Origin: Bryum argenteum
Lineage: Eukaryota > Streptophyta > Bryopsida > Bryales > Bryaceae
Direction: 5' to 3'
DNA: 64,000 nucleotides
Assembly (NCBI GenBank): GCA_037043015.1
Contig: CM073323.1
Span: forward strand, 25,386,758-25,450,757
Shown here: piece by piece, positions 9,231 through 21,631 of the stretch
Layout of the letters: every line of letters starts with the position of its first letter
Numbering within the stretch: position 1 is the first letter of the stretch
Position numbers and translations under genes: made by a program
Notes under the pieces: model-generated
Seen by the model: the letters and a program-made list of their open reading frames with translations, nothing else
Databases searched by the model: none
Told to the model about the DNA's origin: nothing

Positions 9231-10858
9231 GACATGTCTGCTGCTGACTCATGAACCACGAATGTTTTCGCAACGGCCTCTCAACGTTGGCCTCTCAACG
9301 CGGGGTGATAATTCACTAGTCTTGGCTCCCTGAACATGGCACCGCAACTTCTGATCAGACAAGAGCAGCGTTGCTGATGGCATGAGCAAGAGTTTCCGGA
9401 GCTGTCTCCAGGAGCATGCGATTTTGGCCATCGCATTCGTAGCATCGGCCGGTGTCATGTCCTGCGCAACATTCAGAGTCACCGTGAACGGGACTCCGGC
9501 ATTGAGCGACGAACGGTGATACCAGGGCAGGAAGGTGGAAAGGGATGCCGGGGAAGCGGCTGAAGACGTACCATTTACAATTGGAGTTCCGGGCGGCGTT
9601 GATGCGCGCAACTATCTGCGATGCTGAGGGAAAGCTTAGCAAATACTAGTGCGACAACGCCGACGTATGTTTAGCAAGATCAATGATCCGCACAACTGAC
9701 CGGCTCGCTGATTTGCATATGTTTGTCGAACAACTCGAGAGGATCACCGAGGAACGGACCTGCGATTTCAACTTCTCTGAGAAGTTCGGCGCCGACATCG
9801 AATACGCTGCTTCTCCGTTCGACCATTTCCTGGAAACCATGCTTCAGTTAGTGGCGGACCGGATTGCAGCGATGCGACGAGCAGCGACAACCGCCGCTAC
9901 GAGGTCCAGCAATTAGCGAACTGGTGCGGTACGACCTCTTTCCGGTTGACGAGTTTGCCCCAAGTCCACCAGTTTCGGATCTCGGCAAACGGCCTGCTGC
10001 CAGCGAACGAGCCGAACGGCCTGACGGGAATCACCACGATCACTTCTGCGGCTAAGGAGTAGAACCGGAAGTTCACGGAGACCGTCGAACTCTAGATTGG
10101 ACTACGACCCCCGGACAGACAAGCGTTCCAGTGGCTCCGTGAGTCACTGCCACCGCAGCAAGAGCCAGCGGAGGTTTCGGGAGCCAGTTGGCCGGCCAGG
10201 CAACGGCTAGCCTGCTACAGCAGCGGGGGCGCGCAGTCAGCCAGGACCGCCCACCTGCCACCGCAGCAGGGAAGGATCCACGGCGGCCAGTCGCCGTGCA
10301 GTCCGCACAGGCATCGGCGCATGCTTCACCGGAGCGCCAACACAGACCATTTACTCGGTAGGAGCGACGGGCGCCAGTACAGAGCGACCGCGGGCTTGGG
10401 ACCGCGGCAGGACCGGTGACCGCGGCGATACCTATTTCCGTAGCACCCCAAGACCGCGGCGGTACCCATCTCCGTGGCATCCCAAGACCGCGGCGGACCG
10501 GTGACCGTTTCCATGACCAAGGTTACCCACGCCTTCGTTTCCGTCGCGACAGGGACCCGGCGGCAGTGACCGATTGAGGTTGGACAAGCGGGCGCTAAGG
10601 AGTTTTCTACTTAGATGATGCAAGGACTGACGAATCCATGAGTTTGGGCGTCATAGACCCTGCCACTGTGGGTCCCCGACCTTGGGTCCAACCAGGTCGT
10701 ATTCCTCAAGCCACAAGGGTGCCGTTTCCGCAGCCGCATAGTTTGACAGGATTACCCACATCTCAAATGCTTCTACTTCTAAGTCACATGCGGCTGTTGG
10801 AGGGTACAAGATAGGAAGACTCAGTATTCCAGTATAAACAGCAAGGGAGAACTACGCC
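9231..10858. other. GC-rich stretch upstream of gypsy gag, no confident gene
   Basis: No recognisable domain. Two unsupported frames are present: 9249-9611 on the minus strand (120 codons) and 9683-9916 on the plus strand (77 codons, containing HMFVEQLERITEERTCDFNF). Either could be a fragment of an unknown gene. At 10390-10510 a gaccgcggcgg-type motif repeats several times. The stretch may be the long leader of the retroelement, but no LTR pair confirms that. Confidence 0.4.
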
Positions 10859-11956
10859 ATGGAGCTTAATGAGGCACCTTTAGTCCCGGATCCGACGCCA
10901 GCGGGGAGTGCAGTTCCGGACTTGACTGTTTTCGTTCAGCAACAACTTCAAGCCTTGCATGCAGTCCAACAACAGGTCCAAGGACTACATGCAGCAATTC
11001 CCCATATTGTCCAAGAATGTATGAGCCGCAGTACCATGATTCAAGGGCCACCGGTGCTACCCCCACCGGTGCATCCCCAGCCCGGCCTAGACGGGCCGAC
11101 AGGACGGGGAGTAACAAAAATTGCGCGGCCAAAGGAGTTTGCAGGAAAAAAGGGCGGCGACGTTTACCGCTGGCTCGCACAACTTCGGCTGCAGTTTGAT
11201 AACAACCCGCTAGGGTATGGGACGGACAGACAAAAGATCACCTGCGCGTTATCCTATATGACTGGAACGGCGGAGGGATGGGCGATGCCTCTCCTGCAGG
11301 CCCTCGATGAGAAGAGGAGTCACCTACTCCTAGCTTCTTATGAGGACTTCCGAGCAGGAGTGCTTGCTGTGTTTGGAGAAGTTGATCGCAAAGGGCACGC
11401 ACAAGACCGACTTATGGCTCTCCGCCAAACCACCGTCGTGGCACCTTACATAGCGGCTTTCAACGAGCTAGCAGTCCAGGTCGGCTGGTGCGAGGAAGCC
11501 CTTATTACTCACTTCCGATAAGGCTTGAAGACTGAAGTACACTATACGATAGCCACTTCAGAGGAGCCACCTACCACCCTCCAGGGATGGATGTCGAGAG
11601 CTTCTCGGATTGACGAGCGGCTTTGGGCCATGCGACCTAAGGGAGGGCGGTCCTCGACTACACCCGCGGTTTCAGCTTTCCATCCAGGACGACGTTTCTC
11701 ACCACTTTCCACTTCCACGACGGGCCCTGTCCCTATGGAGCTTGATGCCCTTGCGCCCATTCCTCGGAAGTCGACGGCTATGGCAAGGACAGCGGCGGAA
11801 CGGCAAGAGTTTCAACGCCAAGGCCGATGTTGGGGGTGCGGACAACAAGGCCACCCACGGTCCAGGTGTCCCACCAACCCCTCAAAGCCTCTTTCTTTTT
11901 CTGCCACTGAGGCGGAAGGTGTCAACGACTCGGGAAAAGGAGAAGCCCGGGACTGA
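10859..11956 (+). pseudogene. gypsy gag with internal nonsense codon
   Basis: The frame from ATG 10859 encodes a capsid-like region (KIARPKEFAGKKGGDVYRWL and onward). It is interrupted by an in-frame TAA at 11519-11521, just after ITHFR. The same frame resumes at once and runs to TGA at 11954. It includes a CCHC zinc knuckle, CWGCGQQGHPRSRC, with C-x2-C-x4-H-x4-C spacing. The frame is identical on both sides of the stop, which points to one point mutation. Programmed read-through is possible but less likely given the other damage in this element. Confidence 0.85.
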
Positions 11957-12018
11957 CACCTCTGACTCAGTACCCGGGCGCATGCCAAACGGCTAAGACG
12001 GCAACGTACAAGCAGGCT

Positions 12019-15000
12019 TTGACCGACGTACCCCGTCTGAAAGAGGAACCTCTCTTTTTACGTGCAACGACCGATCCCGGTACGCACTTAACATTGGCAG
12101 GACAAGCCAACGGGCGGCCGGCTACATTATTGGTGGACTCTGGAGCTACTGGCGTGTTCATACATTCTACTTTTGGTGCTGCTAGTAACGCCACGGTTAC
12201 ACTGAAGCCCACACCTCGTGAGGTCCGTGTGATCGACGGACGGGTCATCAACACAGGACTGGTCATCCATGAGGCCACTTTTCAGCTGGTGATTGGGGAT
12301 CATGCGGAGATTCTCACGGCGGATATTACCAACACCGGCCGCTACGACTGCGTCCTTGGCACTCCTTGGCTATGGCAACATGACCCCGACATCCGGTGGT
12401 CTACCGGGACGGTTCGGTTTACTTCCGTCTTCTGCAAAGAGCATTGTTTACCGACCTCTGCTCCCTCCGTAGTATCCGCCATCCGACCTACTCTGTCATC
12501 TCGCCCAAAATTTCGGCAAGCCACGAGAGGGACTGAACTTTACTCATTAGAGATTTCCGAACTCTCAATGATACCGCCACGAGCGGCCATGACACTTCCC
12601 CTGGAATATGCCGACCTCGAGGGTGCGTTCAGCGAGGAGGCTTCTAATGAACTACCACAACACGGGCCTTCTGACATGAAGATAGAGTTCAAAGACGGAC
12701 AAGAACCTCGCAACATGGGACTCCGTCCTATGTCCCTTGTAGAATTAGAGGAATTGCGCCGGTATCTCGACGAACATCTCGGTAAGGGATGGATTCGCCG
12801 ATCTCAGTCACCAGTATCGGCGCCCATCGTGTTCGCGAAGAAGAAAGATGGAACCCTCCGTGTCTGCATTGACTACCGGAATCTCAATAAGGTTACCATC
12901 AAAAACCGGTACCCATTGCCCCTGATTCCTGAGCTGACGGATCGCCTCGTCGGTGCTAAGGTGTTCACCAAGCTTGATATCCGCCAGGCGTACCATCGAG
13001 TTCGGATGGCTCCAGGACATGAGTATAAAACGGCCTTCAAGACCCGAATCACCCGATACGGCCTTTATGAGTATCTGGTAATGCCATTTGGCCTCACCAA
13101 CGCACCAGCCCAGTTTCAGGCCCATATGCAGAGCATATTTGGAGACCTACTTGATATTTCTGTCGTGATCTACCTCGACGACATATTAATTTTCTCCAAG
13201 ACATTGGAGGAGCATCGACCAGTGGTTCGGGAGGTTCTAAAGCGTCTCCACCAACATGGGCTTTACGCCAAACTGTCTAAATGCGAATTTCACAAGGAAG
13301 AAGTGGAGTTCTTGGGACTTGTGGTCTCGAGCCGGGGACTTGCGATGTGCAATGACAAGGTGGCTGCCCTCAAGGATTGGCCTACACCAAAGACCCTTCG
13401 TGAAGTTCAAGCCTTCCTGGGATTCGCCAACTTTTATCGGAGGTTTATCACTGACTATTCACAGATAGCGGTCCCTCTTACACGACTCACTAAAAAGGAC
13501 CAACCGTTCGCGTGGACTCCGGCAACAGAAGCGGCTTTCAATGAACTCCGTCGTCGTTTTACAGAAGCACCTGTACTCCTCCACCCACAATTTGACAAAC
13601 CATTTATCCTGGAAACAGACGCTTCGGATACAGCCACCGGTGGCATATTATCTCAGTATGGCCCTGACGGGCTCCTACATCCATGTGCCTATCGCAGCTC
13701 GAAGATGTCCGCAGCGGAGGAAAACTACGACATTTACGACAAAGAACTCCTGAGCATTGTACTGGCTTTTCAAGATTGGCGCATATATCTCGAAGGCTCT
13801 CCTCATCAGATTCGGGTAATCTCCGACCACAAGAACTTGGAACAATTCATGACAACAAAGGTCTTAAATCGCCACCAAGCACGATGGTCCGAACTCCTCT
13901 CAGCGTACAATTTCGTCATTGAACACCGTCCTGGAGCTCTCAACGGACGTGCAGACATGCTCTCCCGGCGATTTGACGCCACTACTACGGACAACAATAT
14001 ACGACCTCTGTTACGGTTGGCCATGTTGGAGACGGTGGAACCAGTATGGAGTGACGACCACCTCTTTCAGCTGATTAGGGAAGCCACTCCAAGAGACCCG
14101 GTACTCGGACCCATTCTAAGTTTTCTGACAACAGGCCACGGGGAAATCCCGGCTCAATTACGACGTCAACTTCACGACTACACCCTTTCCGATGGGCTGT
14201 TATTTGTCCGAGGGGCGATAATGGTTCCCGACGACGAAGAATTTAGACGGCAGATTCTCCGCTCGCGCCACGACGCACCAGCTGCTGGACATCTGGGGCG
14301 CGCGAAGACGGTGGACCTAGTGGCGCGTACATTCTACTGGCCGTCACTGACCAGATACGTACACCGTTATGTTGACGGTTGTGACCTCTGTCAAAGGTCC
14401 AAGCCCACGCAACACCCTCGTTACGGGCTTCTCCAGCCTATTCCGGCCGCGAATGCTCCATGGCAAAAAGTTACAACGGATTTCATCGTCAAGCTCCCTC
14501 AAAGCGGCGCCTATGACACTATAATGGTAGTCGTCGACAAGAATACAAAATTGGCTCACTTCATTCCTACTACCGAAGCCATGGACTCCGCCGGTGCGGC
14601 CAAGTTATATTTACAACATGTCTGGAAGCATCATGGTACCCCTACTGAATTGATTTCTGATCGCGGCGCAGTTTTCGTCTCCAAATTCATGCGGCGTCTT
14701 CATGAGCTTCTCCGCATTCGACCAGCCCCAACAACAGCATTTCATCCTCAGTCGGATGGTCAGACAGAACGGGTGAGCAGTATTTGGAACAAATACTACG
14801 CATGTTCACCGCAAAGCGCCAGGATGACTGGGCTGATCTCCTTCCGGTAGCAGAATTTGCTTAAAATAATTCCGTTCACTTTGCAACAGGTTTTTCTCCC
14901 TTCTATGCGACGTACGGCTATCATCCAACCATGTCTTTCAGCAAACCTACGACCTCAGTTGTTCCAGCTGCTGAAGATAGGGTCCGGGTCTTACACCAAG

Positions 15001-15400
15001 TCCATGAGGAAATTAAAACGATGATCCAGATTGCATGAGAGCAGGCCAAAAGGCACTATGACCGTCACGTACACGACTCACCCAAGTATTCTGTAGGAGA
15101 CAAGGTAATGCTCCGAAGTGAGCATATTGCGACAACGTTCCCGTCCAAGAAGCTTGGGCCTAAGTTTTTAGGACCATTTCCGATTATCGCCAAACTGTCT
15201 GATCTTGTTTTCCGCCTAAAGCTACCTCACTCTCTTCGCATTCACGACGTATTCCACGTCGCTGTTCTAGAACCCTACCGCTCCGACACAATTCCGGGCC
15301 GACAGCAACGACCACCTCCTCCCGTCGTCACCCCAGCAGGGGACACGGAGTGGGAAGTTCGTCAAGTACTCGACTCCCGAGTTGTCGGGAGAGGTCGGTT
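12019..15400 (+). pseudogene. gypsy pol (PR-RT-RH-IN) with frameshift and stops
   Basis: A long frame (open from upstream of 12019 to 14850) encodes protease (LLVDSGATG, Asp near residue 40), RT (catalytic YLDDILIF near residue 385), RNase H (FILETDASDTATGG) and integrase. The integrase has a zinc-binding H/C region, then TDF near residue 821, SDRG, and HPQSDGQTER with the catalytic Glu. Just after that motif, near 14775, the protein-like reading moves to another frame. In that frame stops occur at 14862 (TAA) and 15036 (TGA). It then reads open through LGPKFLGPFPI and the IHDVFHVAVLEPY segment to about 15400. It is therefore not translatable as one protein. Confidence 0.9.
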
Positions 15401-15910
15401 TAGGCAGCGAAGCAAATCCATGTGTGTACCACGAGTTGTCGGGAGCGAAGCAAATCCATGTGTGTACCACGACTTTGGTATGCCTATGCTCATTGGGATT
15501 TTTATTGATGATGGCATTGCTACTTCAGGTCATACAACACGTCTTAATACTGTTATTACCTACTTGGAGACTATTTTCAAAGTCATCAAAGGAGCTATGG
15601 ACTATTATGTGGGATTATAAGTTCATCAAAACACTTCGACTCATCCCATTCCTCTTCGTCAAACACATTATCTTATTGATGTTTTGATTCGATTCGACAT
15701 GAATTGTCGTATACAGTCTCGACACTAGCTGATCCTCATCATTCTTTGTGATAAAGCCAAAGATGAAGATCACGAGTTTGAAGGTCCTTATCAACAGGTA
15801 ATTGGTAGTTTAATGTACGTCATAACTCGTGTTGACATAACTTTTGCTGTCACAAGATGTGCACAATACTCATCCAAGTCCGACCTTTCTCATTGGGCTA
15901 AACAAGGAGC
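15401..15910 (+). mobile_element. Ty1/copia reverse transcriptase fragment
   Basis: The reading NPCVYH, then FGMPMLIGIFIDDGIATSGH, then a region ending DYYVGL, followed after stops by YQQVIGSLMYVITRVDITFA and HWAK, matches the C-terminal half of copia RT. The expected YVDD-type box is present as FIDDG. There are several stops and frame changes and no other copia domains. It abuts the truncated gypsy element with no gap. Confidence 0.8.
15407..15472. repeat. 28-bp direct repeat at gypsy/copia junction
   Basis: A 28-bp block beginning gcgaagcaaatccatgtgtg occurs at 15407-15434 and again at 15445-15472 (period 38 bp). The short sequence gagttgtcggga also occurs twice nearby, at about 15380 and 15433. 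The duplication encodes the copia segment EANPCVYH twice. Confidence 0.85.
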
Positions 15911-16043
15911 GACAATAGTTCTAACTTACACAGCATTTCTGATGAGAAAGTGATATGCTACGATCAATAATCTGATCACAAAATTGTCAGACTGAGCCCC
16001 GAACAAGTCGAACAAGCCCGTCGAATGTAGCATGCGAAGAGAC

Positions 16044-18011
16044 TCACACAAGAGATAGCTTTATCTCTACTTCATCACCCGGATTTGAATCCGGCAGAAG
16101 AACATAGTTCCTCCCTCGCCAAACATTTTCGTTCATTTGATTCTTCATTTGATTGTTCACGGTTACTGTCTTGTACGAAAAGGTGATCGTATCGTCCACG
16201 TCGTCGTCGTCATCAGGCTCGTACTTCATTGATACCTTGAGCTTGTACTTCAAGGGTTCACTACCAAATGATGAACAACCGGAGATGCTGACCGTATGTT
16301 TAATTTCTATAGAATCTTCGGACTCTTGAAGTTGTCAAAGGTCCTCAATTTCTAAGGGATAGACCTGATCGGCTGTACAGTCGGGTACAGAAATAATTCG
16401 AACTGCATTTGAAGGCAGTTTTTGAAAAAACTTCAAAATGTGCCTGTATACTCAAAAATGATCGGAATTGCAATCCGTAAAAGGCGTTGGAACCACATCA
16501 GAGTGTTTTACACTATCACTGCAAAAAAATTCTTCTTTTTTGTAATTTTTTTTTAAAGAACTAAAACTCTACATGTTCCATCCACAATTGACCATTGTCG
16601 CTTTGTGCTTCAATTACAATGTTCATTTTCAGTTGCAAAATTGATATGAGTGCCATAAGTTGTTCTTTAGCTACTTGAGCTCATGCTTATTGAATCATTG
16701 AAATGTTCCTAGTTTTTTTCTTGGGTAGGAGGAATGTCTTAGAATGTGCTTATGACTAGTCAATTTTTCTCAAAACTTTGTGAAGCCATTCACACCACTA
16801 GAAATGTCCTACAAGGACTTAAAGGATGGTTTGATAAAGTTAGGGTGATTACTTTCAAAAGCTCATTGCCAAACTCAAATTCTTTTAGCATTCTCGTCGA
16901 GTTTAAATCAAAGTTCAATTTCACACCTTAAGTGTTGATTGGAAACTTATCACAAAACTACTCCAACTCAGAAGTTTAGAGGGAGCAAGTATTCTTGAAC
17001 ATTCAACAATGAGCTCAAGTAGCTAAAGAACAACTTATGGCACTCATATCAATTTTGCAACTGAAAATGAACATTGTAATTGAAGCACAAAGCGACAATG
17101 GTCAATTGTGGATGGAACATGTAGAGTTTTAGTTCTTTAAAAAAAAATTACAAAAAAGAAGAAATTTTTTGCAGTGATAGTGTAAAACACTCTGACGTGG
17201 TTCCAACGCCTTTTACGGATTGCAATTCCGATCATTTTTGAATATACAGGCACATTTTGAAGTTTTTTCAAAAACTGCCTTCAAATGCAGTTCGAATTAT
17301 TTCTGTACCCGACTGTACAGTAGGCATGGACAAGAAGTAGTTCCTTTCCTGCCGTGACCAGAACATATTGCCATTTCTTCTCCAAGGACATGTTGAATTT
17401 CACACTTCTAGTTTCTGGATGAAGTTGCACTGTCACGATGCTATGAATACTCTCGAAGTGTTCCGGGATTCCACACTTGGGTCCCGTGTGCATGCATTCT
17501 GGAAGTGGGCATTGAAGTGATCGATATTCACATGAAGTAGCATGTTTTGTTTTTTCACTAAGTTTCATCATTTCGGTACACCCTTCTGAGAAATGGACGC
17601 ACTTGATCCGAAGAGCCTCCACAATCTTTTCCACCGCCAAATTCCGTAAGTGCGCGAAGGGTGTTGCCCGGCAGAAGGGGCATTCTTTCCCCACGAGCTT
17701 CTCACAACAAGGTGCACATACTGTGTGACCATTTCTGCACTGAATCACGAATCAAACACTCATTATCCACATTCTCATGCACGTTCATCATCTTCAATTT
17801 GGAAGTTGCACGAATAAAATTACTATGGTTGTATGTATTCAAAGTCAACATTGCAAGCAGACACAAACTCAAGGCTTACACTGTACTTTCATCTGCATTG
17901 CTCGCATACGTTTGAGAAAAAGAGGATTACCTGATGGATAGGGGGAGAGAGGAACTCATTGCATAGAGGACACTGTAATGTCTCTTCATCAAATTCGTAG
18001 TTTTGCGCCAT
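16044..18011 (-). pseudogene. SINA-like RING E3 ligase gene split by a transposon
   Basis: Exon 1 is 18011-17931 (27 codons; EETLQCPLCNEFLSPPIHQ) and exon 2 starts at 17739 (CRNGHTVCAPCCEKLVGKEC). Together they complete a C3HC4 RING, followed by the SIAH-type zinc finger (CVHFSEGCTEMM, then CEYRSLQCP). At 17320, after LLLVHAY, a 948-bp fold-back element interrupts the gene. The rest of the substrate-binding region continues at 16372-16044 (GCSSFGSEPLKYKLKV, ending EIKLSLV and stop). An in-frame TGA near 16335 in the C-terminal part is a second lesion. The intact relatives nearby are 258-262 aa. A truncated RING-zinc-finger protein could still be made from the 5' part. Confidence 0.85.
16373..17320. 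mobile_element. 948-bp fold-back element with ~314-bp inverted termini
   Basis: The left arm 16373-16686 and right arm about 17007-17320 are inverted copies with only a few mismatches. Both start CTGTACAGTCGGGTACAG. The ~320-bp centre has no convincing protein. No clear target-site duplication is visible (tgatcgg on the left, taggcat on the right). High arm identity suggests recent insertion. The superfamily is undetermined; Mutator-like or fold-back elements are candidates because of the arm length. Confidence 0.9.
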
Positions 18012-18239
18012 TTCAAATTCTTCTGAGGAACCACAAATCACATTATTATGTACTATCTTACGGAGTGAAACAAGTATGTCAAGATGGGACCTTCAGTTGG
18101 TGTAAGAGAAGGGACGGTAAGGAACCGCCCCATCGGTTATTTCTCATAACCACAGGCTGCTGGACCATTACCTAGTCATATTGCTATTTCATGTCCGATA
18201 ACATGTAGTCATATTGCTATTTCATGACCGATAACACGT

Positions 18240-18838
18240 TGAACTCCACACTTCGAGTTCGTGGTTGAAGTTGCACTGTTTCAGTACTGTGAATATTCTT
18301 AAACTGTTCCGGAATTCCACACTTGGGTCCGCTGTGCCTGCATTTTGAATTGGGCAATAAAGTGGTCAATATTCACATAATTCGTTTAGCATGTTCCTCT
18401 TTAGAAGTAGGTTTCATCACTGTGGTACATCCTGATGCGGCATGCACGCACTTGGTTAGAAGAGACTCCACGATCTTTTCCACCGCCAGATTCCGGTAGA
18501 AAGCAAAGGGGCATTCCTTCCCTTGAAGCTTCTTACAGCAAGGTGCACTGACATACTGTGTGACTAATTTGGCACTGGATTACAATTCAAACACCCTCGA
18601 TAATATTCACATTTTTCATGTACATCGTTCTTTGAAAGTTCCATGCGTAAAACCACAATGAAATCACTGCTATTTTAAGTTGTCAAATCAACATTGCATG
18701 CATACAAGAAGACTTGAATCACAATTCATCTGCCGTACTTGCATATCCTTGACTAGAAGAAAGGTTACCTGGTGGATAGGCGAAGAGGAAGTGGTTGCAC
18801 TGCAATGTCTTCTCATCAAGCTCAGAGTTTCGCCTCAT
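18240..18838 (-). pseudogene. SINA-like pseudogene
   Basis: The exon-1 relic (18838-18769) is 70 bp instead of 81 and has lost part of the CPLC pair. The exon-2 relic starts at 18574 with the TGC that follows the conserved intron. Remnants of the RING and zinc-finger coding (the region around 18300-18500 that aligns with GCTEMMKL and CEYRQLKCP of relatives) carry several frameshifts and stops. The 3' half of the gene is missing. Confidence 0.75.
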
Positions 18839-18935
18839 CTCGATTGCTTCTGCGCAACCAAAAATCAAACGTATGAGCTCCTGGCTTTGCCTCATCTCAA
18901 TTTCTTCTGAGCAGCCAAAAATCAAACGTATGCAC
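18836..18935. repeat. ~50-bp imperfect tandem duplication
   Basis: The stretch with cctcatctc, tctg and aaaaatcaaacgtatg occurs twice in a row just upstream of the pseudogene's first exon. It duplicates the region around the start codon and the 5' flank. Confidence 0.65.
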
Positions 18936-19424
18936 CCTATCAGAAACAAGTAAGCGATACAAGATGAGGCTTTCATTGGTGCAAGAAAGGAGATGGTATT
19001 GAGCTGTCTACGAAACCTCTACCGTATGATACCTAAACCCCCGCGCTCCAGGAGAATGCACCCAACCGCATGTACAGATAGCTTCGAACGCAGTTTGTCA
19101 CTTCTCTTTGATCAAGTTCAGCCATTAATATTTTTCTGAAGTTACTTTCTACTGACTGATTCATGATCTGAAGTTTTGAGTGCAACGTCTTAATATCGTT
19201 ATCAAACATGATCATTTGATCATCAGTTTTACTTCAATGATGAAAGAGTTACAAATAAAGTCACCCCTGATAATGATGATTAAAGGATTCTACCTGATCT
19301 GTCATTTCAATTAGACTAGCTTTCCACCTCAGTTTGAACTTAGAGAGCAGTTTATGCATGCTGCAACTTCGTGGAAATGACTTGACTGAAAGGATCATAA
19401 AAATTGGAGAAAAAAAAAGGTTAC

Positions 19425-19505
19425 CTGGTGAACAGGCACGGAGAGGAGCTCGTTGCAGATAGGACATTCTACTGCATCCTCCTCCGACTCATACTTTCGC
19501 TTCAT
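19425..19505 (-). pseudogene. solo RING half-exon (intact 81 bp)
   Basis: Starts with ATG at 19505 and reads 27 codons (VECPICNELLSVPVHQ) to a good donor (CACCAG then GTAACC). No second exon lies between it and the next first exon at 18838. It could be an alternative first exon of the pseudogene to its left or a solo relic. Both CxxC cysteines of the first RING half are kept. Confidence 0.65.
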
Positions 19506-21628
19506 TTCAAGCAACCAAATAATCAAACGTATGCACTCCCTCAGTAATTGAAAAGTGAAATTGATAGGATGAGGCTCGGTGCAAAAGAGGTGGCCAAAAA
19601 CCCAAAGCTTGCATCAATTTCTGCACACATCTGCACGATCGCAAAGGTGAGAAAACTCGCGCTCACATGGATCTGAATAAATCAAATGTTTGTGGTTCTC
19701 AATTACGGCACAATGCTCCCCCTCACACTAGAGTCGCCTTTCGAATGTAACTGTTCATTAAAACCACGAACGAGAGCTAGGACTGCTACTGGGGTTGGAT
19801 ATAGAAGGCTGCTGAATAGTACAATTGATGCTAGATTGTGTCCCGGCACTCTTGAAATTAAAGTGTAGTCCCTGTAACTCAATGTTTCGAGACTGACTGA
19901 CAAAATAAGAGACAAAATAAGACTCACGATGGCCCAGAGAATGTCAGGGCATGGTGCAAGAAACGAGAAGAGTAACTCGAGGAACAAGACCTGTGGTACC
20001 TATCTGATGTAGCTGTGCACGTCCGCAAATGCGAGAAGGCTCGCTCTCACAGAACTATCACCAGTGCCTCTCACAATTTCAAACACAAAGTAAGCTCACA
20101 CTGGAAGACCTTTGCAACTAAAGGCGAGAAAGCTCGCTCTTCCCCAGAACAGTAAGTTAAGCACTGCCTGCTCACAATGATCAGATGTCAGCAATTCAAT
20201 TATGATTCAGTGGGAGATTTTAATGCTCTTCACTAAGAGGTCTAAATAATCCTTGAAACACAGACGCCGACTTGAGGCCCATGAATATGATCATAATAAC
20301 TTGTACTCTTGACTTGACATCTTTGTGTATTATCGATCCGCCGTCCTACATTTATGAGTTATGGTCATGGAGGTCACTTAGTTAATGACTTATGATCTGA
20401 AAAAATTACATCATGCTACTCATTTCATTACAGATTATTCATTTCGGTATGTTTCAAACCATTGAAAACTATCAAATCTGGTTTGTTGCTAAGTAGATTC
20501 CTGCCTGGATTTAGACTACAAGAGCAACGAAGTGGATATGGACATTGCATACTAAATTGGGTGAATTGGTGGTTTATTCTGGATATGGACATTGCATACT
20601 AAATTGGGTGAATTGGTGGTTTATTCAGGTGTGACAATTTTAAAAGGCTCTATATGATTTTCTTTGTAATAAATTTTGTGGAGCCCACTCATTTTGGTCG
20701 CCATTCCACTCAAAAGCTTCAGGTTTTTAAATAAAATATTGCCGGCTTATCATTTACCTCCTTTATAGGATTTGCATTGAAGGACGTGTAAAATGCGACA
20801 TATGAACATGATGTCTCGTAAAATTTGGAACAATTCCAAGATAACAAGATTTTTTAAGGTCCTACCTCAAGTGATTGCCACACCAATGTTTGTGTATGGA
20901 AAAGACTTATACCCTTGTTTGTGTATGGAAAAGACTAAGACCCTTGATATCTTTGACATACAATATCCATAATACACATTCAGTTTATAGAAATGATCTT
21001 GCAAAATCCAACAAAAAAAATGTAAATACATGATGATTCTAATGACAAAATATAGGCACATTGGCAGCATTCAAGTTGCATTTACTTCTACAACATGCTA
21101 TTCAATATGATCACAATTTCCAAGCGTCATTTAGAAGTGCCACTCCAAGCGTCATAATTTCACTAAAAGCATGCACGTAGCACGCCTTTAACACAAAGCT
21201 CCTACACCATATTTCTCATAAATTGTAATAACTTTGAAGTGTTCAGGAGATAATGTTGGAAGTTTGAATAGACCGAGGGAACCAAGAAACCCTCGAATCT
21301 TACATTTCACATTACAAGTATCACTCAAATCTTACATTTCACATTACGAATATCGTTCACTTTTAGTTGGATTGGGCTAGTGGATTGAATTCCATATTCT
21401 TGGAACTTTTCCAATTCAATACATCGTTTCTAAGACATGGTTGTGTAAGACTTCGACAAAAATCCATCTTCACAAGAACGTGAGGCATCCGAGCTGGAGC
21501 TGATGAGCGATCTTACGAGGCTTGGAATCCACCCTACCCGCACCTTTGCACGGCAGATATACCACTATCCTAGAGTCTCACCTAAGTAAAGACAGTGCAT
21601 TAATTAAGAATTGTCAATCTGTAGGAAC
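19506..21628. other. AT-rich intergenic DNA with local duplications
   Basis: No gene recognised. Three diverged copies of a block containing gcgagaaggctcgctct occur around 19640, 20025 and 20125. An exact 47-bp tandem duplication is at 20533-20626, and a ~31-bp duplication (ttgtgtatggaaaagact) is at about 20888-20946. A cttacatttcacattac duplication is near 21300-21350. Confidence 0.6.
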
Positions 21629-21631
21629 TGA

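Larger units (their letters stand above)
10859..15400 (+). mobile_element. Ty3/gypsy retrotransposon, 3'-truncated and defective
   Basis: The order gag, protease, reverse transcriptase, RNase H, integrase is that of Ty3/gypsy. The gag zinc knuckle, aspartic protease, RT YLDD and integrase HPQSDGQTER signatures are all visible. The 3' end stops just after an integrase C-terminal segment (LGPKFLGPF, then IHDVFHVAVLEPY), where a chromodomain or LTR would be expected, and passes directly into copia sequence. No 3' LTR was found. Lesions in both gag and pol show that it is inactive. Confidence 0.9.

Noticed and set aside
11519..11521. Gag stop codon as programmed read-through
   Set aside because: The element has several other stops and a frameshift, so simple decay explains it better.
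12342..14559. Minus-strand frames within the gypsy pol
   Set aside because: Shadows of the long plus-strand polyprotein frame, without motifs of their own.
16746..16931. 61-codon frame in the centre of the fold-back element
   Set aside because: No transposase or other motif, and codon use looks random. Not enough to call a gene.
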